A stretch of DNA of 64,000 nucleotides from Wuchereria bancrofti (GCA_005281725.1 SSBO01000012.1:6389177-6453176); one strand, 5' to 3'. Shown: positions 39,523 to 56,674, counted from the first letter of the stretch. Numbers and translations: made by a program. Notes: generated by a model from the letters alone, not told the origin.

Positions 39523-42500
39523 AATTTATTGCAGTTGTGAGTCATCCCTGTTATGGTAACGTTTGTGATTATAGGCAGCATATGTTCACAATCGGATTCT
39601 AGGTATTTAATTGTTGATCTGGAAACTGTCGCATATGAATCTGCCTTTTTTCAGCAATTTGATATGGTATCACCGGGTTATCAACTGTGTTTTTTGAATA
39701 TACGCTCACATATATAGTTTCTACCTCTTCGACACAATTGGTATACTTGTTCTGTTTTTCCGGTTTATGTAATCATTGATATCAAAGTGCTAACAGTTTC
39801 ATTGTTCGAAATGGATAATTCATTGACATATGCTGCAGTCTCCGAATCGCTTTTTTGATAACTTCATTTCGCCAACTTCGTTACCAATTTTAAGAATGAA
39901 AAAAAAAAAACATTTGTTATATCATCCTTCTCCGTTCATCCTTTATCTTGTTACCACTCTTTTAAATATAATGAATTAGCTTTTTTAATTTATGTATTCG
40001 TATTCGTCGGCTTATACCAGATCATTATTCTTCAGCTATGACTAATGTTTTGATCAGTTGCATTTCTGAATTGTGTATACTTTTTTCTCTGCTTGATTTG
40101 TGCATTGGCATCGAGTACTTGTTTCTACTCAGGTACCTAGAAGGGCTTTGTAAACTGTAGTTATTGTTATGTTCAGTGGTTACTACTATTTCATTTGTCA
40201 TCAATGCGGCATGGGTGAACCCTTCTGTATTTTATGGGTGAATTACAAATTTCAAGTCTATAATATTTCAACTATTGATCTCTTTATGCTTTTTTTGACG
40301 TACAAATTCTTGTTCCCATCCTCCTTGCAATTTTGTTTTAATGTTCCCTTCTCTCTCCTTTTTTGAAATTGTAATCATCTGTAAGGAATTGATGGGTCTG
40401 TTTTGTCTCTCAGTTTTTCTCTTGACTTGCAGTCATATTTGAATAATCAGTATTGTATTGCATTTGCATTACAAGCACAGCCCTTAGTCACTGCTATATT
40501 TCTTAGACTTTTCCTTTCCTATTATTTCAGTTCTACAGCTGTGAATACCATTTATTGTTTAAGCGAATTAAATAATATCTTATTTGTTTATCATTTGTTG
40601 TAACTAAGAATTGTTTTCATTGAAGTCCTTTTTTTGCGGGATGTGAAAATAGTGTATCATATATTGTTTGTTTTGTAATCATAGATTATCTCGTCTTCCT
40701 TTTGTTGTAATACATTATGCGTTGTATATAGAGAAGTTTTGTTCATTCTGAGTGAACCGTGGTTGCTAACGCGTCATTAGGACTTTCAACTCTTTGAGGC
40801 GGGATGAGATAAATGAGCAAAAATGTAGAACCGTGTATTCTGTTAGACAAAAATCAGTGTGCAAAATATTTCACTAATCTCCAGCTTGGTCTGTATAATA
40901 TTGCTGAGTGTATAATTTAATTTTCATTGCTCTCTACTTTGTGCGGTCTTATAATGTCCCCAGTTTTTTAGACACTCACTGCCCTGTAAAAACAATGTGG
41001 GGAGCGCCGTATAATGTCGCTGATTAAGTCTTTAAAGTTCAGTATCTCATAATTTCGCGATTTCTTTTATGTGTCGTCAGAATCACATGGTTTGTTTGGC
41101 TGTTTTTCTTACTTATTTACACATTGCAGAGAGATTAACGACTATAGGAAAACTATGTTTTTACTGTAGATGATGTTAGAAACTATGGCCAGTTATGTGG
41201 TTTTTTCCTTTGCCTTCCCGCCCATACGCTGATTCACTGCAGAAAAGATGGCAGTGGCGTGAAGTACGAAATTATAGGGGTCCAGATGTCGTATAATAAA
41301 CTAAACGATTTAATAAATTCACCAAGGAATAAAACAATCTTGCAGGGTTTATGACAGTATAGATTTAAAGAATATTCGTTTCGCCTGAAATAAGTGTGCT
41401 TCTTAGCTTTGTGGTGCAAAAGAAATGTCTTCTAATCTTCATCAAGTTTTAATTTATCAGTTGCTGGTTTGTCCTAGTTATTTATTCGTTTGGGTATCAA
41501 GCCTTAAATGTCTTTTTTGCATGGTTGGTATTTTCTCTTTTCCGAGGTTAGTATTTATTTTGGATAGTGAGTCTGCAGTTTGCAGAAATAATAAGTGAGG
41601 GTTTACATATCATTTTGAAATAGTCCAAATTAAAGCCAATAGCTTGACTTTAGTTGGAGGTGTTAATATAAGCAGACAAGGTGTATGGAGATTGGCCTAT
41701 CATATGCATTGTATTTCCATTTAAAATGTTTTGATGGGTTACCAAAGGATTCGTCGTGAGTGTGCTGGATTGGTTCGGTTTGAAACTTTTCTCAAGGGAT
41801 TCGTTTTCTTAAAGCTGGTCATCAACTAATATCAAGATCTTTGCACTTTCTGTTCACTAGGCTGGAACTGATTGCCGTGCATGGGAAGTGCAACGTATGT
41901 TTGTCGAAACTTCATAAGAAAAGCGAAAGGATAAGTGGTAGTGACAATGATACCCTAGCGGTTCCTTGCACTTAACCCAGATGAGTATTGACGATCTTTG
42001 TCTATCTACTGCTTGCCAAGCACTATATCATTCTGAAGCGCTCCCTTTTTTGTCCTCTACAATCCACATATTTCTTAAACCAGGACACATATTTTTATCT
42101 ATTTTCAATACGTCTTGCGGTGCTACTCAAAACAAACGAGTAGATACAGATTTACGAGGTATTGTGTGAAAGAAGCACAACGAGGATGCAAGGCGACTTC
42201 GATTTTTGGTATTTTTTTCAGCTAGAGTTAAAAGAAAGGAAAGAAGGGGAGAGACATCTTATTTGAGCGAATTTAAGCTAACTTTTCGAGTTGTTTCTTC
42301 TCTAAGACCTTTTTCTGCACATCAGCAGTCGCAGAGAATTCATCCCTAAGTGCTAATTATGAACAGATTTGAATTTTATGAGTTGACTCCCTATGGGCAG
42401 CAACAGCCAGATGTTTTATTTTATGTTTGATGTTGAAAAATCAATGCATTTCTAATTTAGGTAGGGCGTATTACTCGTATTAATAGGAATATTCTTGTAA

Positions 42501-42618
42501 GAGGATTCCTGCTTCAATGTCTAATTTGGCTTCACTGGTAGAGCTGTGTAAATTGTAGGGTAAGTAGATAGAGAATACAAAAGAATTAATTGCTCAAGAA
42601 AGCTCTCTTTTTGCTTCA
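39523..42618. other. Long 3' flank and intergenic region
   Basis: T-rich sequence directly after the set-26-like stop probably includes its 3' untranslated region, but no single polyadenylation site can be picked. Open frames here (for example 40169-40366 and 41966-42169, both +) are short and hydrophobic or AT-driven and do not join to neighbours. I see no RNA gene. Confidence 0.5.
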
Positions 42619-42643
42619 GGATGTCTATGCTATTATTACCAAC

Positions 42644-43552
42644 ATGATATTATGCTATTTTTTGCGCACCTTCTGTCTTATTATCTGTCATTTATTAAGT
42701 GGTGCCTGCAGTGATTTTTTGACGCACCAAACAATGCGTTTTTTCCACCCCGTTCGCAATGACTTTCTTATATATGGTATAACGCAGGTAATCAGTACGT
42801 TTTAACTGATCCAGCAAATTTCAATATTGAGATGGTAACTGGTGATTTTCATTTAGTCTGTTATAAGTTTGAAAGAATGTTCCAAATCGGCTGTTTTTAA
42901 TTGATGTTGAGATTGAGCAGATCAAAAAATATTTACTAAATTCTTTCTTAATTGTGAGAATTGCTGCATATCTTTGGAGTTGGGCAAAACGATAAATTAA
43001 ACAATTAACGATATCGATTACAGGACTGTCAGTTATACTTCGTTGAACATATGAATTATATGCTGATCAAATCGCTGAAAGTTGATCGAAGTAATACATA
43101 TTGCTACCCAAATTTAGTCAAACTTCATCTTCGACAAGGAATTAAGCAAATCTCACTTATGCTGATAATAAAGCAAGCCATGAATTGTATCTGCACATTG
43201 CCAATTGAAATACCATCGCTTGAAACTGTCAGTAACGGACAAGTTTTCAGGTTAATTTCGAATTTCTGTATTCATACATTATGTAATGATCCTTAAAGGT
43301 CACTAAGAATTATTTTGATAAGGTTCAGCATTTGAACTAATTGAATTTTGGTGTTCACAATTTACACTTATTGCCAAGTAGAGTTCTTTGACATGCAGTA
43401 AGTGGGAAAAGGCAAACTAAAAAATGTATCTTGTGAAAATATGATGGGACCAGTTTTCTTTTTCGAAAATCCCCAAATTCCATTATTTATGTATAGATCG
43501 AATTCTGTAAGCTTTAGATGTTTACCTCTTTGCTCCCTTTACCTACTACCAC

Positions 43553-43593
<41 letters not shown>

Positions 43594-45463
43594 CATTCAA
43601 AAGTCTACTATTTCAATAGCGTAGGTCGAATTGTTTGGTCATACGTTAGTTTGAAGTATATCGGAACATGTTCTGATAGAATGATGAGTTGATGAAAATC
43701 CATGGGATGCAATTAGTTGTAATTGCAGTTACTCAATATTTACTTCATTACCATATGCTGCCTGTTCACATCTTAGAGATAATAGTTTTATTCTTGAACC
43801 TGATTTATCCTTCATGGACACAACATTTTCTGATATTATTTACTTTATTAATGCCAAATCAGTTGGCTCTCAGTGGAATATACAACAATTTTGGGTTTGT
43901 TTTTCAGTTTATCTCAAATTCTTGTTTTTGATATATAATTAATTTTTTTGAAATTCAACACATCCCAGATTATTGTGCTAATTCTTGTACTGAGGAACTT
44001 TGGAATGAAAATTTACGGGAATTTTTTTCCTGAATGTTGAAGTTCTGTGAGAATTATTTCCAGATAAATAACCATGGTAACTTGGTGGCAATGGAAAAAT
44101 TTGTTGTTTATCGCTCGCAAAAAGGTTTCTGCTTTAATTGTTTTCGGTTCGCACCAAAAATCCGGAATAAAACTATATGTTTGTAACTATGTGTTGTGCT
44201 ATTTCTGAAACTGTGTGCTGTATTATTTCGGACAAATTTTTGAGGTTCTTATCACACTTCAAGTGGCTGTTCCGTAGAATGATACTGAAAATTAAAATTA
44301 TTATCAGGTAATGGTGAGAGCACTGGACAATTCAATCAATTCATCGTTGAGCTTGATTTGAAGCGTTCAATACTGTATACTTTCAATCGTCTCCGAAGAA
44401 ATTTGCTCTCCGAATGCTTATTCGATTTGCTCTTCAGGTCCCAACTTGATCCAATCTAAACACCTCTAATTAACTTCACTTAACTTTAGGCATTTAATTT
44501 ACAGATCATCTCATCTACTTCCTAAATGGATTAAATTTGACAAAACATATCGTACACAAGCATGGCTTGAATCGTTTGCTGTTGATGACCAGTTGATGAT
44601 GTTTACTGAATCTATTCGCAATGTAATTATTCCTTTTGTAACGTTAATTAAACTAGGGCATCAGTAGATTAACAATGAAAAGGAATATTTGCATTTTATT
44701 ATTCAACAGAAACCTATGAAACTTAAAGCCAGTTCAAATAGTTTAGATTGCTTCTAGCGTTTTAATATTTCGACATTAATCTTTGAATAAAATTGCTGCA
44801 GCTTTTATCGATGAGTTTCAGGAAGTGGGAGCCACTTCCGAACTATATTTAACAAATCTGCGGATTCGAAATAGCTCAACACGACTGCTGCATTTGGATT
44901 TTGTTGGTGATATTGGTGTACTACGGAAACAAACTTATGCTGATTTATCGACAAGGAATGTCCCCACTTTTGGTAACTGAAAGATCACTTTCACAGTAAA
45001 ATTTTCGAGGCCATGATCAGCAGCCTTCATCTTCTGCATGTCAGTTTTAGCTGGCATTCACAGTACATCATATAATATCAGCTCTTTGTATTTATTAAAC
45101 CTTCCATTGAGCAATTTCGACATTAGTTTAAATAGACAGATTACAGGTGATATGAGGCAATTATATGCACAAAATGTCCAAAATACTCAGTTAGCAATGT
45201 CGCAAGCGTCACCAAAACATACCATTTTCAATACAATATCACCGACAATATTATCATTAACAGTTGAAACGACTTTGACATCTACAACAGCTTCTTCTGG
45301 GAAAACAACAACAATAAATGGAATTGATCGGTTCTATTCAGAAATTGAAAATGACCACTCAAGTGGTATTATAGATCATGGAATTGAGGAAGAAACCAAA
45401 ACATTAACTACAGCACGGCCAACTACACAGTCGGCACAGTATCTGATACATCAACAATGGTGA
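42644..45463 (+). CDS. Unrecognised secreted or membrane protein, partial model
   Basis: The chosen start gives MILCYFLRTFCLIICHLLSG then ACS, a convincing signal peptide, with a splice acceptor 25 bases upstream (42619). Exons with matching phase lie at about 42620-42787, 43024-43251, 43694-43900, 44065-44125, 44309-44438, 44506-44622, 44821-44975 and 45051-45460. The joins around 43400-43700 are unresolved. Visible blocks are ISCNCSYSIFTSLPYAACSH, VGSQWNIQQFWINNHG, GQFNQFIVELDLKRSILYTF, EVGATSELYLTNLRIRNSST and a Thr/Ser-rich stalk with TTLTSTTASSGKTTT, likely O-glycosylated. There are several N-x-S/T sites and about eight cysteines. It may end at 45461-45463, or splice before that stop (TG followed by GTGAAT) into the exon at 45743. 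I do not recognise the family. Confidence 0.55.
43556..43591. repeat. (TA)18 dinucleotide microsatellite
   Basis: An uninterrupted TA run of 36 bases lies within an intron of the secreted-protein gene, between the segments at about 43500 and 43694. Confidence 0.97.
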
Positions 45464-45742
45464 ATATTATACCGCTAAATTTTCATGATTACCAGTTGAA
45501 ATAATGGAATAGTCACCAGCTTTTTGCTTCTTAAAATTTTAATTTAAATTTAAAAATTGTCCTTACTCAAACCACTCCAGTGATAGCAACAGTAGCTGAA
45601 CGGTGTGGCGGGAAATCCACTCATTAAATGTCTGAATTGGAATGTGACGAATCTAGCATATTAAACAGACGCAAACTTTGAACTTAGTGAAATTATGTAA
45701 TTCACTCATCCAGTTTGCATTCTTTCAACTTATATTCTTTAG

Positions 45743-45995
45743 ATATTACAAGCTGAGCAGGGTTGCAACATTGAGGCTGTCACAGTGACGACCGAGCAAT
45801 TCTTGCTGAAAGCCCCCCAAGCCGCGAACATAACTTTAATTGTAATTCTGGGATATTTATGACTTATATTATTAATAGTGGAAAATGTCCAAGACAAATC
45901 TTATCTTCCTATTTTGGACAAAATGAGACGAATTGCAATACACTTTTAGTAGGTGACATGCACCTCTTGCAGCAGCAGTACAGCAGTGCACCATA
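45743..45995 (+). other. Possible downstream exon(s) of the secreted-protein gene
   Basis: A good acceptor at about 45742 follows the Thr-rich exon. In phase it adds YYKLSRVATLRLSQ and then a stop at 45786-45788. A different frame, open to about 46017, reads SPPSREHNFNCNSGIF, then INSGKCPRQILSSYFGQNE, with three cysteines and glycosylation sites, but it needs another acceptor. I cannot decide which of these is used. Confidence 0.3.
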
Positions 45996-46620
45996 TATTT
46001 TACTAGACAGTTAAGTTATTTCCATACTGTTTCATTCCCTAATAGATTTAAATTAAAGGGGAAAGCAAGAAATTTACTACCGAAGATATGGTTTCAAAAC
46101 TAATTCCCGGTGTTTTCTTTCATCATGTTGACAGCATTTGGTTCTTTGACCTAAGCGTACAATCTCAAAAAGATTTTATTTTCTCACGCGAAGGAATACC
46201 CCAGCAGCAAAACTCCAAACTCCACGTACAAATAATTTTGACATTCATCTTTTCTTGGCCCGAATTGATATGATTTTTGACTAATTATTAGCAGTAATCT
46301 TCACGGAAGAAATACGCAGAAAATGCGACAGTAGAAAATATATTCTTCCGGTTTATGGAAGCTTAAAATTGACTATGCTGATGCAAATGTCAGCATGGCG
46401 AATGACTTCTGCTCATTTTGTTGTAATCTTACGACACAAATTTTACATTCGATATTCAGTAAAAACCGAGAAATAGTGAGGAAATATCAAACAAACACGA
46501 GAAAACACCAATACCTCCCACATAATAGAAACCGCACTTCACCTTATCAGCACTTGACTATACTTTGATGCATATGGACGAAACTTGTTGCACGAGCATA
46601 ATGCACGATCAATCCTTTCA

Positions 46621-46881
46621 GGTTCACCAAAGATGTTAGAAGTAACATGAAGGAATTAGAAAAGGAGGAGCGTGTTGGAAACATGGAGGAAATAGGTGAT
46701 ACCTTTCTTCCAAACAGCACTGATAGTGAAATATTCTGGAAGAACAGTATTCCCGAAGTTGATAAAAGCGAAGGAAATACAATGCTCAACATTGACGATC
46801 ACATCTATAATAAGGAAGTGGGTTTAATTGCAGATCACAGCGAAGTGACCCTAGCACCGAATACTACATTAAGATCAAATT
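46621..46881 (+). CDS. Acidic exon, probably of the same or a further gene
   Basis: A segment of about 87 codons lies between a TTTCAG acceptor and a GTACGT donor. It reads FTKDVRSNMKELEKEERVG, then GDTFLPNSTDSEIFWKNS, then IYNKEVGLIADHSEVTLAP. Composition is strongly coding-like and acidic. It may be a further exon of the upstream secreted protein, perhaps its cytoplasmic tail, but no transmembrane segment was found between them. No homologue is recognised. Confidence 0.45.
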
Positions 46882-46970
46882 GTACGTTGATTATGATGCA
46901 ACTGAATATATTTATATGTTTACTCGCTTCTTTTCATGTATATCTGAACTTTAGTGTTCCTTCATGCTAA

Positions 46971-50321
<3,351 letters not shown>

Positions 50322-52660
50322 AATTTTCACAATTATTTTGGCATCTGCCAAATTATACGGTTTGCGTAAATAAGCTCAAGAATTCTTAGTATGCGTGCTT
50401 TGATTAACTTGCATTGTTTTCTCGTAAAAAGCTCTATTTTAACGCCTCAATGTGAAGTATGGGGAAGGGGGTGGTTTTTCGATCTTTTTGATCTGAGTGA
50501 TATCTTTTACAAAGTAATTTTTACCGGTGAATTTTTATGATTTGCTTTTCCAGTTTGCCAGTATGGTTGTACCCTCGCTAACTTCATTTTGTTGGTTTAT
50601 GTAAAATTGCCAAATTGGCAAGCATTTCCGACATTGCATCAATTGAGTAGATTGTATGAACGTGTAAATCTTAATTTTTGACCATAATGAGGACTTGGGG
50701 TCAGTAGTGGCGGTGAAGAACTGGAATAAATAATTAGGATACAATGAAGCTTTACATTTCTCATGAAGAAGCATCGTTTTTCCCTTCTGTTTGATGCAGT
50801 ACTGGATCTTCTTTTTTTCTTTTAATTAAATACTGGAAGCTATCAGTTTAACAATCAGTAGCGTTTGTGGACGGTAACAATTCCTGTCACTCATATCACT
50901 TCCGCTTATCGCGGCATGTTTATTTGTTATTATAGAGTAACATTATATTCGGATATGGTTTTTGTGAATTCTGCATGTTGAGGAATGATACGTATTTAGC
51001 GTTGTTGCCGGTGGACTACTTTTGTTACTGCACTTGAATACTTTGCTTTCAAATCTTAGTACTGTATATTATTGGTAAAATCCATTTCTGCGCGTGTTTT
51101 ACAGACGCTATTTCGTGACTTGCGTAGCGAAGCAGCACTAGCTGCTTCTTATTCTTTCTTTCTTTGTTTTCTTTTCCTTCGTAAGTTCAAAATGTGTTCA
51201 AAAGGAGTGTTTTAGATGGATTTGTATTGGCTTGTAGTGATACAATGCGAGTCTTATTATAACAGCTCATTTTACACACAATTATGTACCGCGGAACTGC
51301 AAGACTTTCAGAAATTACTAGGGATTTTAAATTAGCATTAATCTATAGTTCACTTTTAGTGGGAGTCGATTTGATGTCGGTTCTTTACCAAATAAATCCG
51401 TAGATAGTGAAAACTAATAAGCAGTCATTTGGATTAGCGCAATAATGGCATTCTGCTTCTTTATGGCTAATTTTTGCTTCGATTTCAGTGTGGGGAACAG
51501 TATTAGATTTTACAGTAACACGAATTGCCTTAAGATGCTGAATAATCATTTCGATCTAATGAAACATTGAAGCTATATGGTTCAGGGATATCACATCGTA
51601 TTGGAGACTGAAGTAATATAATAATACCGCAACTACTCGGTGTCTTCCTGATGTTATTTATCAATTTCTTTAATATTTCTCATTTCCCGTTGTTGACCGT
51701 TTTTGCTCCGTGTTGAGTACATAGTTCTACTATCCAGATGGTCCATATATTTTTTATGTAGGTGTTCTTAATGATAGCAGGTTGTTATATTTATCAATTT
51801 AAACTGATAATTTGATTAACATTGAAAGTTTTTTTTTTTTTTTTTGATTTTACAGTGCAAGTAGTGAAGAAGTGAAAGTGTTTCTTACAGAGTTCGCTAA
51901 GGGGAATAATATGGGAATAGCTTGTTAGAGAATAGAGAATAGCTTTCCTTTTTTGAGGAATTGTTAATTTATAGATATTATTTCTCGAGATTGTTGTGAT
52001 AGCACTTCTGTTGGAATCCCGAATTGTCCATTACATCAAATTTAGCGAATATTTTTTTTCAGCTTTGTTTCATTTGTAAATGGGACATGTTATTACTGAG
52101 AAGTGATGTTTTGACACTTTCAAATTTGAAATCAGAAAAAGTTCATTATTCGCGAAACTGTTTAGATTGCAGTACACATAATAACGTATATGTGCTCTTC
52201 CAGCACTGTCTGTTCAATCATTGTTGGTCGTGTGAATATCTTATTTTTATCTATAATATTGATAGAATACATATGTATGAGTACATTATCACTTGTATCA
52301 CACTTTGCGCATTTTTATAATGTAATTGTTTCTGTTTCATGTTAACTTTGCATTAAAAGTTTGCTCACTGCAATTGCCGTTTCATGCATGCACTACTGTT
52401 CAGTTCGACCCATATATTTCGCTTCATTTGTTTTTTTCTTTTTAGTATTAAGCATCAGTTGGTACCGTATTATTCAACTTAGAAATTGTCCCGTAGACTT
52501 GTTAATAACATAATTCGAGTTTATGATCACTACGTTAACTTTGGTTTGAAAGTTTTTTAAGTGGGGTTAAATCAGTGGAATTATGCACTAACTGAAAGAA
52601 AATACAAGAAACCGGCATAACTCATAATTTGCTGGTAAGCATCTATGATGATGTTATTTC
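50322..52660. other. Intergenic region between let-60 and NOP9
   Basis: T-rich 3' flank of let-60 followed by the NOP9 upstream region. Open frames such as 52024-52320 (+) are Phe/Ile/Cys-rich and start within poly-T, and I do not support them. No RNA gene or repeat family is recognised apart from a T run at about 51830-51846. Confidence 0.55.
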
Positions 52661-52666
52661 TTTCAG

Positions 52667-55600
52667 ATGACTCGCAAAAGAAAAAGTGTAAGTGTTGTAG
52701 AAAACTGTTATTGGGGTTGTGGTCCCAATGCACCCATTAAAGGTAAGCAGTAGAAATGTTATTCGATTTTTAGATTGTAAGAATACTTTTTAAGTGTATT
52801 AAAAAAGAAGCTTTGAGAGATGTGTGCAGATAGATTTGCAGAAGAAAGCCTTCATTTTCGCTTTTAGCAGTTGATAGTAATTGGAGCAGTGAATTCATGG
52901 AAAATTTTAATCAACGCTATGGACATATTGATTATGTTGAGAAGTATGGTTCTCTTTTTTTTAATTAAAATAAATCTCGGTCCACATTTTATTATACTGC
53001 GTTATATGTTACACTTTTTTTTCGTCAGTTCACAATTTAATCAATTCACGATCACTTCTTTGGTACAAAGAACTATTTGTCTTTTTTTTTTTTCAGATGG
53101 AAAAAAGAAAATTTGGACCAACGATTTAGTACTGCAGAGACAGATTATCGTGAAGAGCACGAACTAGCTGTAGATACGAAAAATTTTGAGCACAACATGG
53201 AGTATCCTTCAGAACTTGTTGAATATATGAAACAAGTCGCTTGCATTATCAGAGATGATCCCTCTCTGTCAGGTAGATTGAAATTTAATTAGTGTTAAAA
53301 TTTACTGCTTCGTCACCGAAGGTCAGAATGAAAATTTACCCTGTGGTATGGTTTGATTATAGTAGAAATCGACATATTTCTAGGTGATTTACAAAGAAAG
53401 TGTTTGGAGGAATGTCAAGGTTCTGAAATCTCTTTGTGCAGATATAGTATGCCTTGCTTCCTAATTGACGAAATTTTCAACGGCTCTCGCGATGCTGCAA
53501 GGCAGTGGATGTTTAAAATTATGCAATTGGGAAAAGATACTTCGCTGAAGTTACTTTATATGCCTTGGTCTTGTCGCACTTTGGAAACTCTACTTTCTTC
53601 CCTGTCAAACGCTCTAGATACTCAGGTATCTGTCTATTTAGTCATTTTTGTTGGCAATCATGGACAGATTTTCATTTCCTTAGAGATTACGGATAGATAT
53701 TGCTTGGTCTAAATTTTTGGCCTTAAGTTATAGCTTTGTGCTTTCTTCTTATACGATTTGCTTGGTTCGGAAGTTGGAAATTTTTCCATTTCCATATATC
53801 ACTGATATTTAAATGTCCCGTCATGGTTGTGATCGTTGTGCGATTGCTCAGGAACATGAAATGTCTCGAATGTATTGTTGCGTCTTGAGTAACTTCTTAT
53901 TGTTGACTGTTACTCATTCTAGATCATTGATCATTGGGTGGATTTGGTTGTAGAAAATTGGATTCAATTAATATCTGACAGAAGTGCCGTTCATTTTATT
54001 CGTACCCTTACATATCACCTCGTTGGCCTTAAAAGGAAGAGATCTCAAAAGACGTCTTTAACGAAGGATGTTCTGTCTAAAAAAGTACAGATTAGTCAAG
54101 AAACTTTTGGAAGAATTGCAAATGTGGCCCTGGACTACGCCTCAGTGAACGGTAAGTGACGTAAATCGTAATTTCAATACACTTTTGACTCCATATTCAA
54201 TTATGAGAACTTGATAAGAATAGAAATTGATCTGGTATTAAGTGTTAATCACAAATATTCGTTGATGAATGGAGCTTACAGCCATGTTGGAAAAAGAATC
54301 AGTTTCATTGGTGCTGCAAGACGTGGTCGAATGTGAATCTGTTTCTCAAACTAGCTATCTTCGACGATTTATTGAAGCAGCTTGTAGGCATCCTGATTCC
54401 GTTTTAAAACAGTGGAAGGGGAAGCAGGCTTCTCATTTATGGGACATTATAGTGCAAAAGGTTTGGATTTAAAATATTTTAATGGAATTTTGGACTAGAT
54501 TCGCTGCAGTAATAACCTTGCTTTATTTATAGGCTGATGAGGATCTCCGTCAAAGTTTATATCACTCCGTTCTAGAAGGCAGGTTATTCGATCTCTCTTT
54601 ACACACGTTCGCCAATTTCACTGTACAAAAATATATCTTATCGGTAAAATCAAATGGATTGGTACGTATATAATAGTTCCAAGAAGGCTACTCTAAGTTT
54701 GAAAGAATCGATTTTCATACTAACTGATAAAGATAAGGCTGTTAAGACACAAGTCGAGTCTGTTGGTTCTTGTTTTTTGCTGTGGATTAGTCTAGCTAAA
54801 TGAGCTGGTTTGGAAGAATCAGAGATATCCAAAGGTTTTGTTTCTTTGCATTCTCATTAGTCATTTAAATGCATCATTCGAATTGATCGAATTATAGGTT
54901 TTACCTGATTTTAGGTCCTCCTTTCCATATTCCTGATTATGTGATGAATAGTATCGTCGACTTTTTTGTAGATGTACTTTAAAAAACCTCTTTGTTTCAT
55001 CAATGTGTTGCATGCTGATTGACTATTTCAGATCATTAACGTTTTTGACGAACTTATGGACCATTTCATAGATATTTGCGGTGAATCTAAGTGGAGGATT
55101 ATTATTGCACTGGTTCAAATGGCTCGCAATAGAAATGAACTGATTATTGTTAAAAAGCTAAGGAATTATTTCAGATGCTGTTCCAAACCTGCAAGACTAG
55201 CATTTGTACCTTGTGTATTTACTCTCACTTGCCGGACTTCTGCACAGTGTAAAATTTCAGTGGTTCATATCTTTTGCAGTTGACTGGTTTTTTAGAAACA
55301 TTGTTTACTTGATTTCAATAGGTCTGTTGTAGTTGCAGGGATTTCTGATATCGCGAAAGGCCAGTTACACGGATCCATTATCCTTCAAGAACTTGTAAAT
55401 TATGAGCACAATAAAACGGTGGTTACGTCAATGAAATCGTTAGCGGATGCGACAATTCTCGGAATGGCCCGAGATAAGAAAGGCAGTTTCTTCCTACAAA
55501 CTCTGTTTAAATCCTCTACTGTTTCGCGAACTGACAAAGAACTGATTGCCAAACCTTTGAAGGTTAGTATTTTACACTAATTAAAAAGTGACTTCCATGA

Positions 55601-56318
55601 TAGTATAACTTAGTAATGCAGTCATTTCCTGATGATCCTTTCCGAGGTAATCATTTTCAATGCTACAGAACTAGTTTAGAAACTTGGTGATTCTTGCGGA
55701 CGTCAAACCCAAATCTTGCATTTATTTGTTACTTGCAGCTGAAATGGCATGAGGTGATAACTAATAATGTTTCAAGTCATGTATTTGATGTTCTGTGGAC
55801 AAATGATGTTTATAATATCACTGAAAAAGAAGAATTAATGGACGCTCTGTCAAAAGCAGTGATTGAGGTACACTTACTCTTTTCGATTGATTCAGTCGAC
55901 ATTAAGACTTGCATGTTTTCTTATAGTCAATTATAAGACTATACATTTCTATAGTCTTGCTACGTAGCGGCAGTTCAGTTCTTTTAACCCCTATGTGGGA
56001 GTTTTCCCTGTCATTTTTATACTGTATAAAATCGACCTGTACAACGCAGTGGATATCATACGATTAAGAGATCAAAAAAGCTTCACAAAGAACTAATGTG
56101 ACAACCCTTCGCTGTTACGAATAGTTCTTGCATATGCAATTCTTACAAAGCTGAGCCCTGCGAAGTTCTGAATGTTTTTGTAGGTCCAATGTTGTGTTTA
56201 AACGTTTTAGGATCACTGCAAAACGTTGCGTCTCATGTGTATGAAGCTAAATTTCCGAAAATTTAGAGAAAATCGGAAGAAATGGCTGAAAGATGCAGGG
56301 ATAAGATTTGTGACATAA
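52667..56318 (+). CDS. NOP9: NOP9, pumilio-repeat nucleolar protein
   Basis: Eleven exons joined in consistent phase give about 600 residues (human NOP9 is 636). The protein opens MTRKRKSVSVVENCYWGCG. A short second exon at about 52869-52945 is required to carry the frame into KWKKENLDQRFSTAETDY. PUF-like helical repeats follow: GSEISLCRYSMPCFLIDEI, LYMPWSCRTLETLLSSL, DRSAVHFIRTLTYHLVG, LHTFANFTVQKYILSV, QLHGSIILQELVNYEH, DKKGSFFLQTLFKSS and NNVSSHVFDVLWT. The C-terminus is basic (RKFRENRKKWLKDAGIR). Family knowledge: Nop9 binds 20S pre-rRNA in the nucleolus and controls maturation at the 18S 3' end. The acceptor TTTCTTTCAG touches the start ATG directly. PUM3 (PUF-A) is the main alternative, but the N-terminal block and repeat layout favour NOP9. 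It converges on PGM3. Confidence 0.82.
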
Positions 56319-56674
56319 TATTCTTCCAGTTTTTTGTTGTTTGGAATGGAAATAAATTATCTAAAGTTCGTAGTCCGCATGTAAGTCCCCATACGAAAAA
56401 TAATGGATTACACGATCTCATAAAGTGTGAGAAACAGAAGAATTTTGCCAACTTTCATCTTCAATAAAACAGAAATGGTTCTTATTAAGTGAATCAGAAT
56501 CTTTCCCAGTTTCTATCAAACAACTTCTATTAAAAGAAGTGTATAACTTTTTACGGGAATAATTCTTCTGTTTTAGCGACAAAGCAAAATGGGTTATTCT
56601 CAATACGATTACAGTTGATGAAGTCGATTCGTTGATGTGCCTCTTGGTTACCAGCTCTTCAGATGCATTACCAT
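56319..56674. other. Convergent 3' space between NOP9 and PGM3
   Basis: Only 356 bases separate the two stop codons. Both 3' untranslated regions must fit here and could overlap. An AATAAA lies at 56463-56468 on the plus strand, a plausible poly-A signal for NOP9. Confidence 0.6.

Noticed and set aside
43402..43692. Frame containing a (Tyr-Ile) repeat
   Set aside because: The repeat is the translated TA microsatellite. Part of the upstream end may be a real exon, but phases did not match neighbours.
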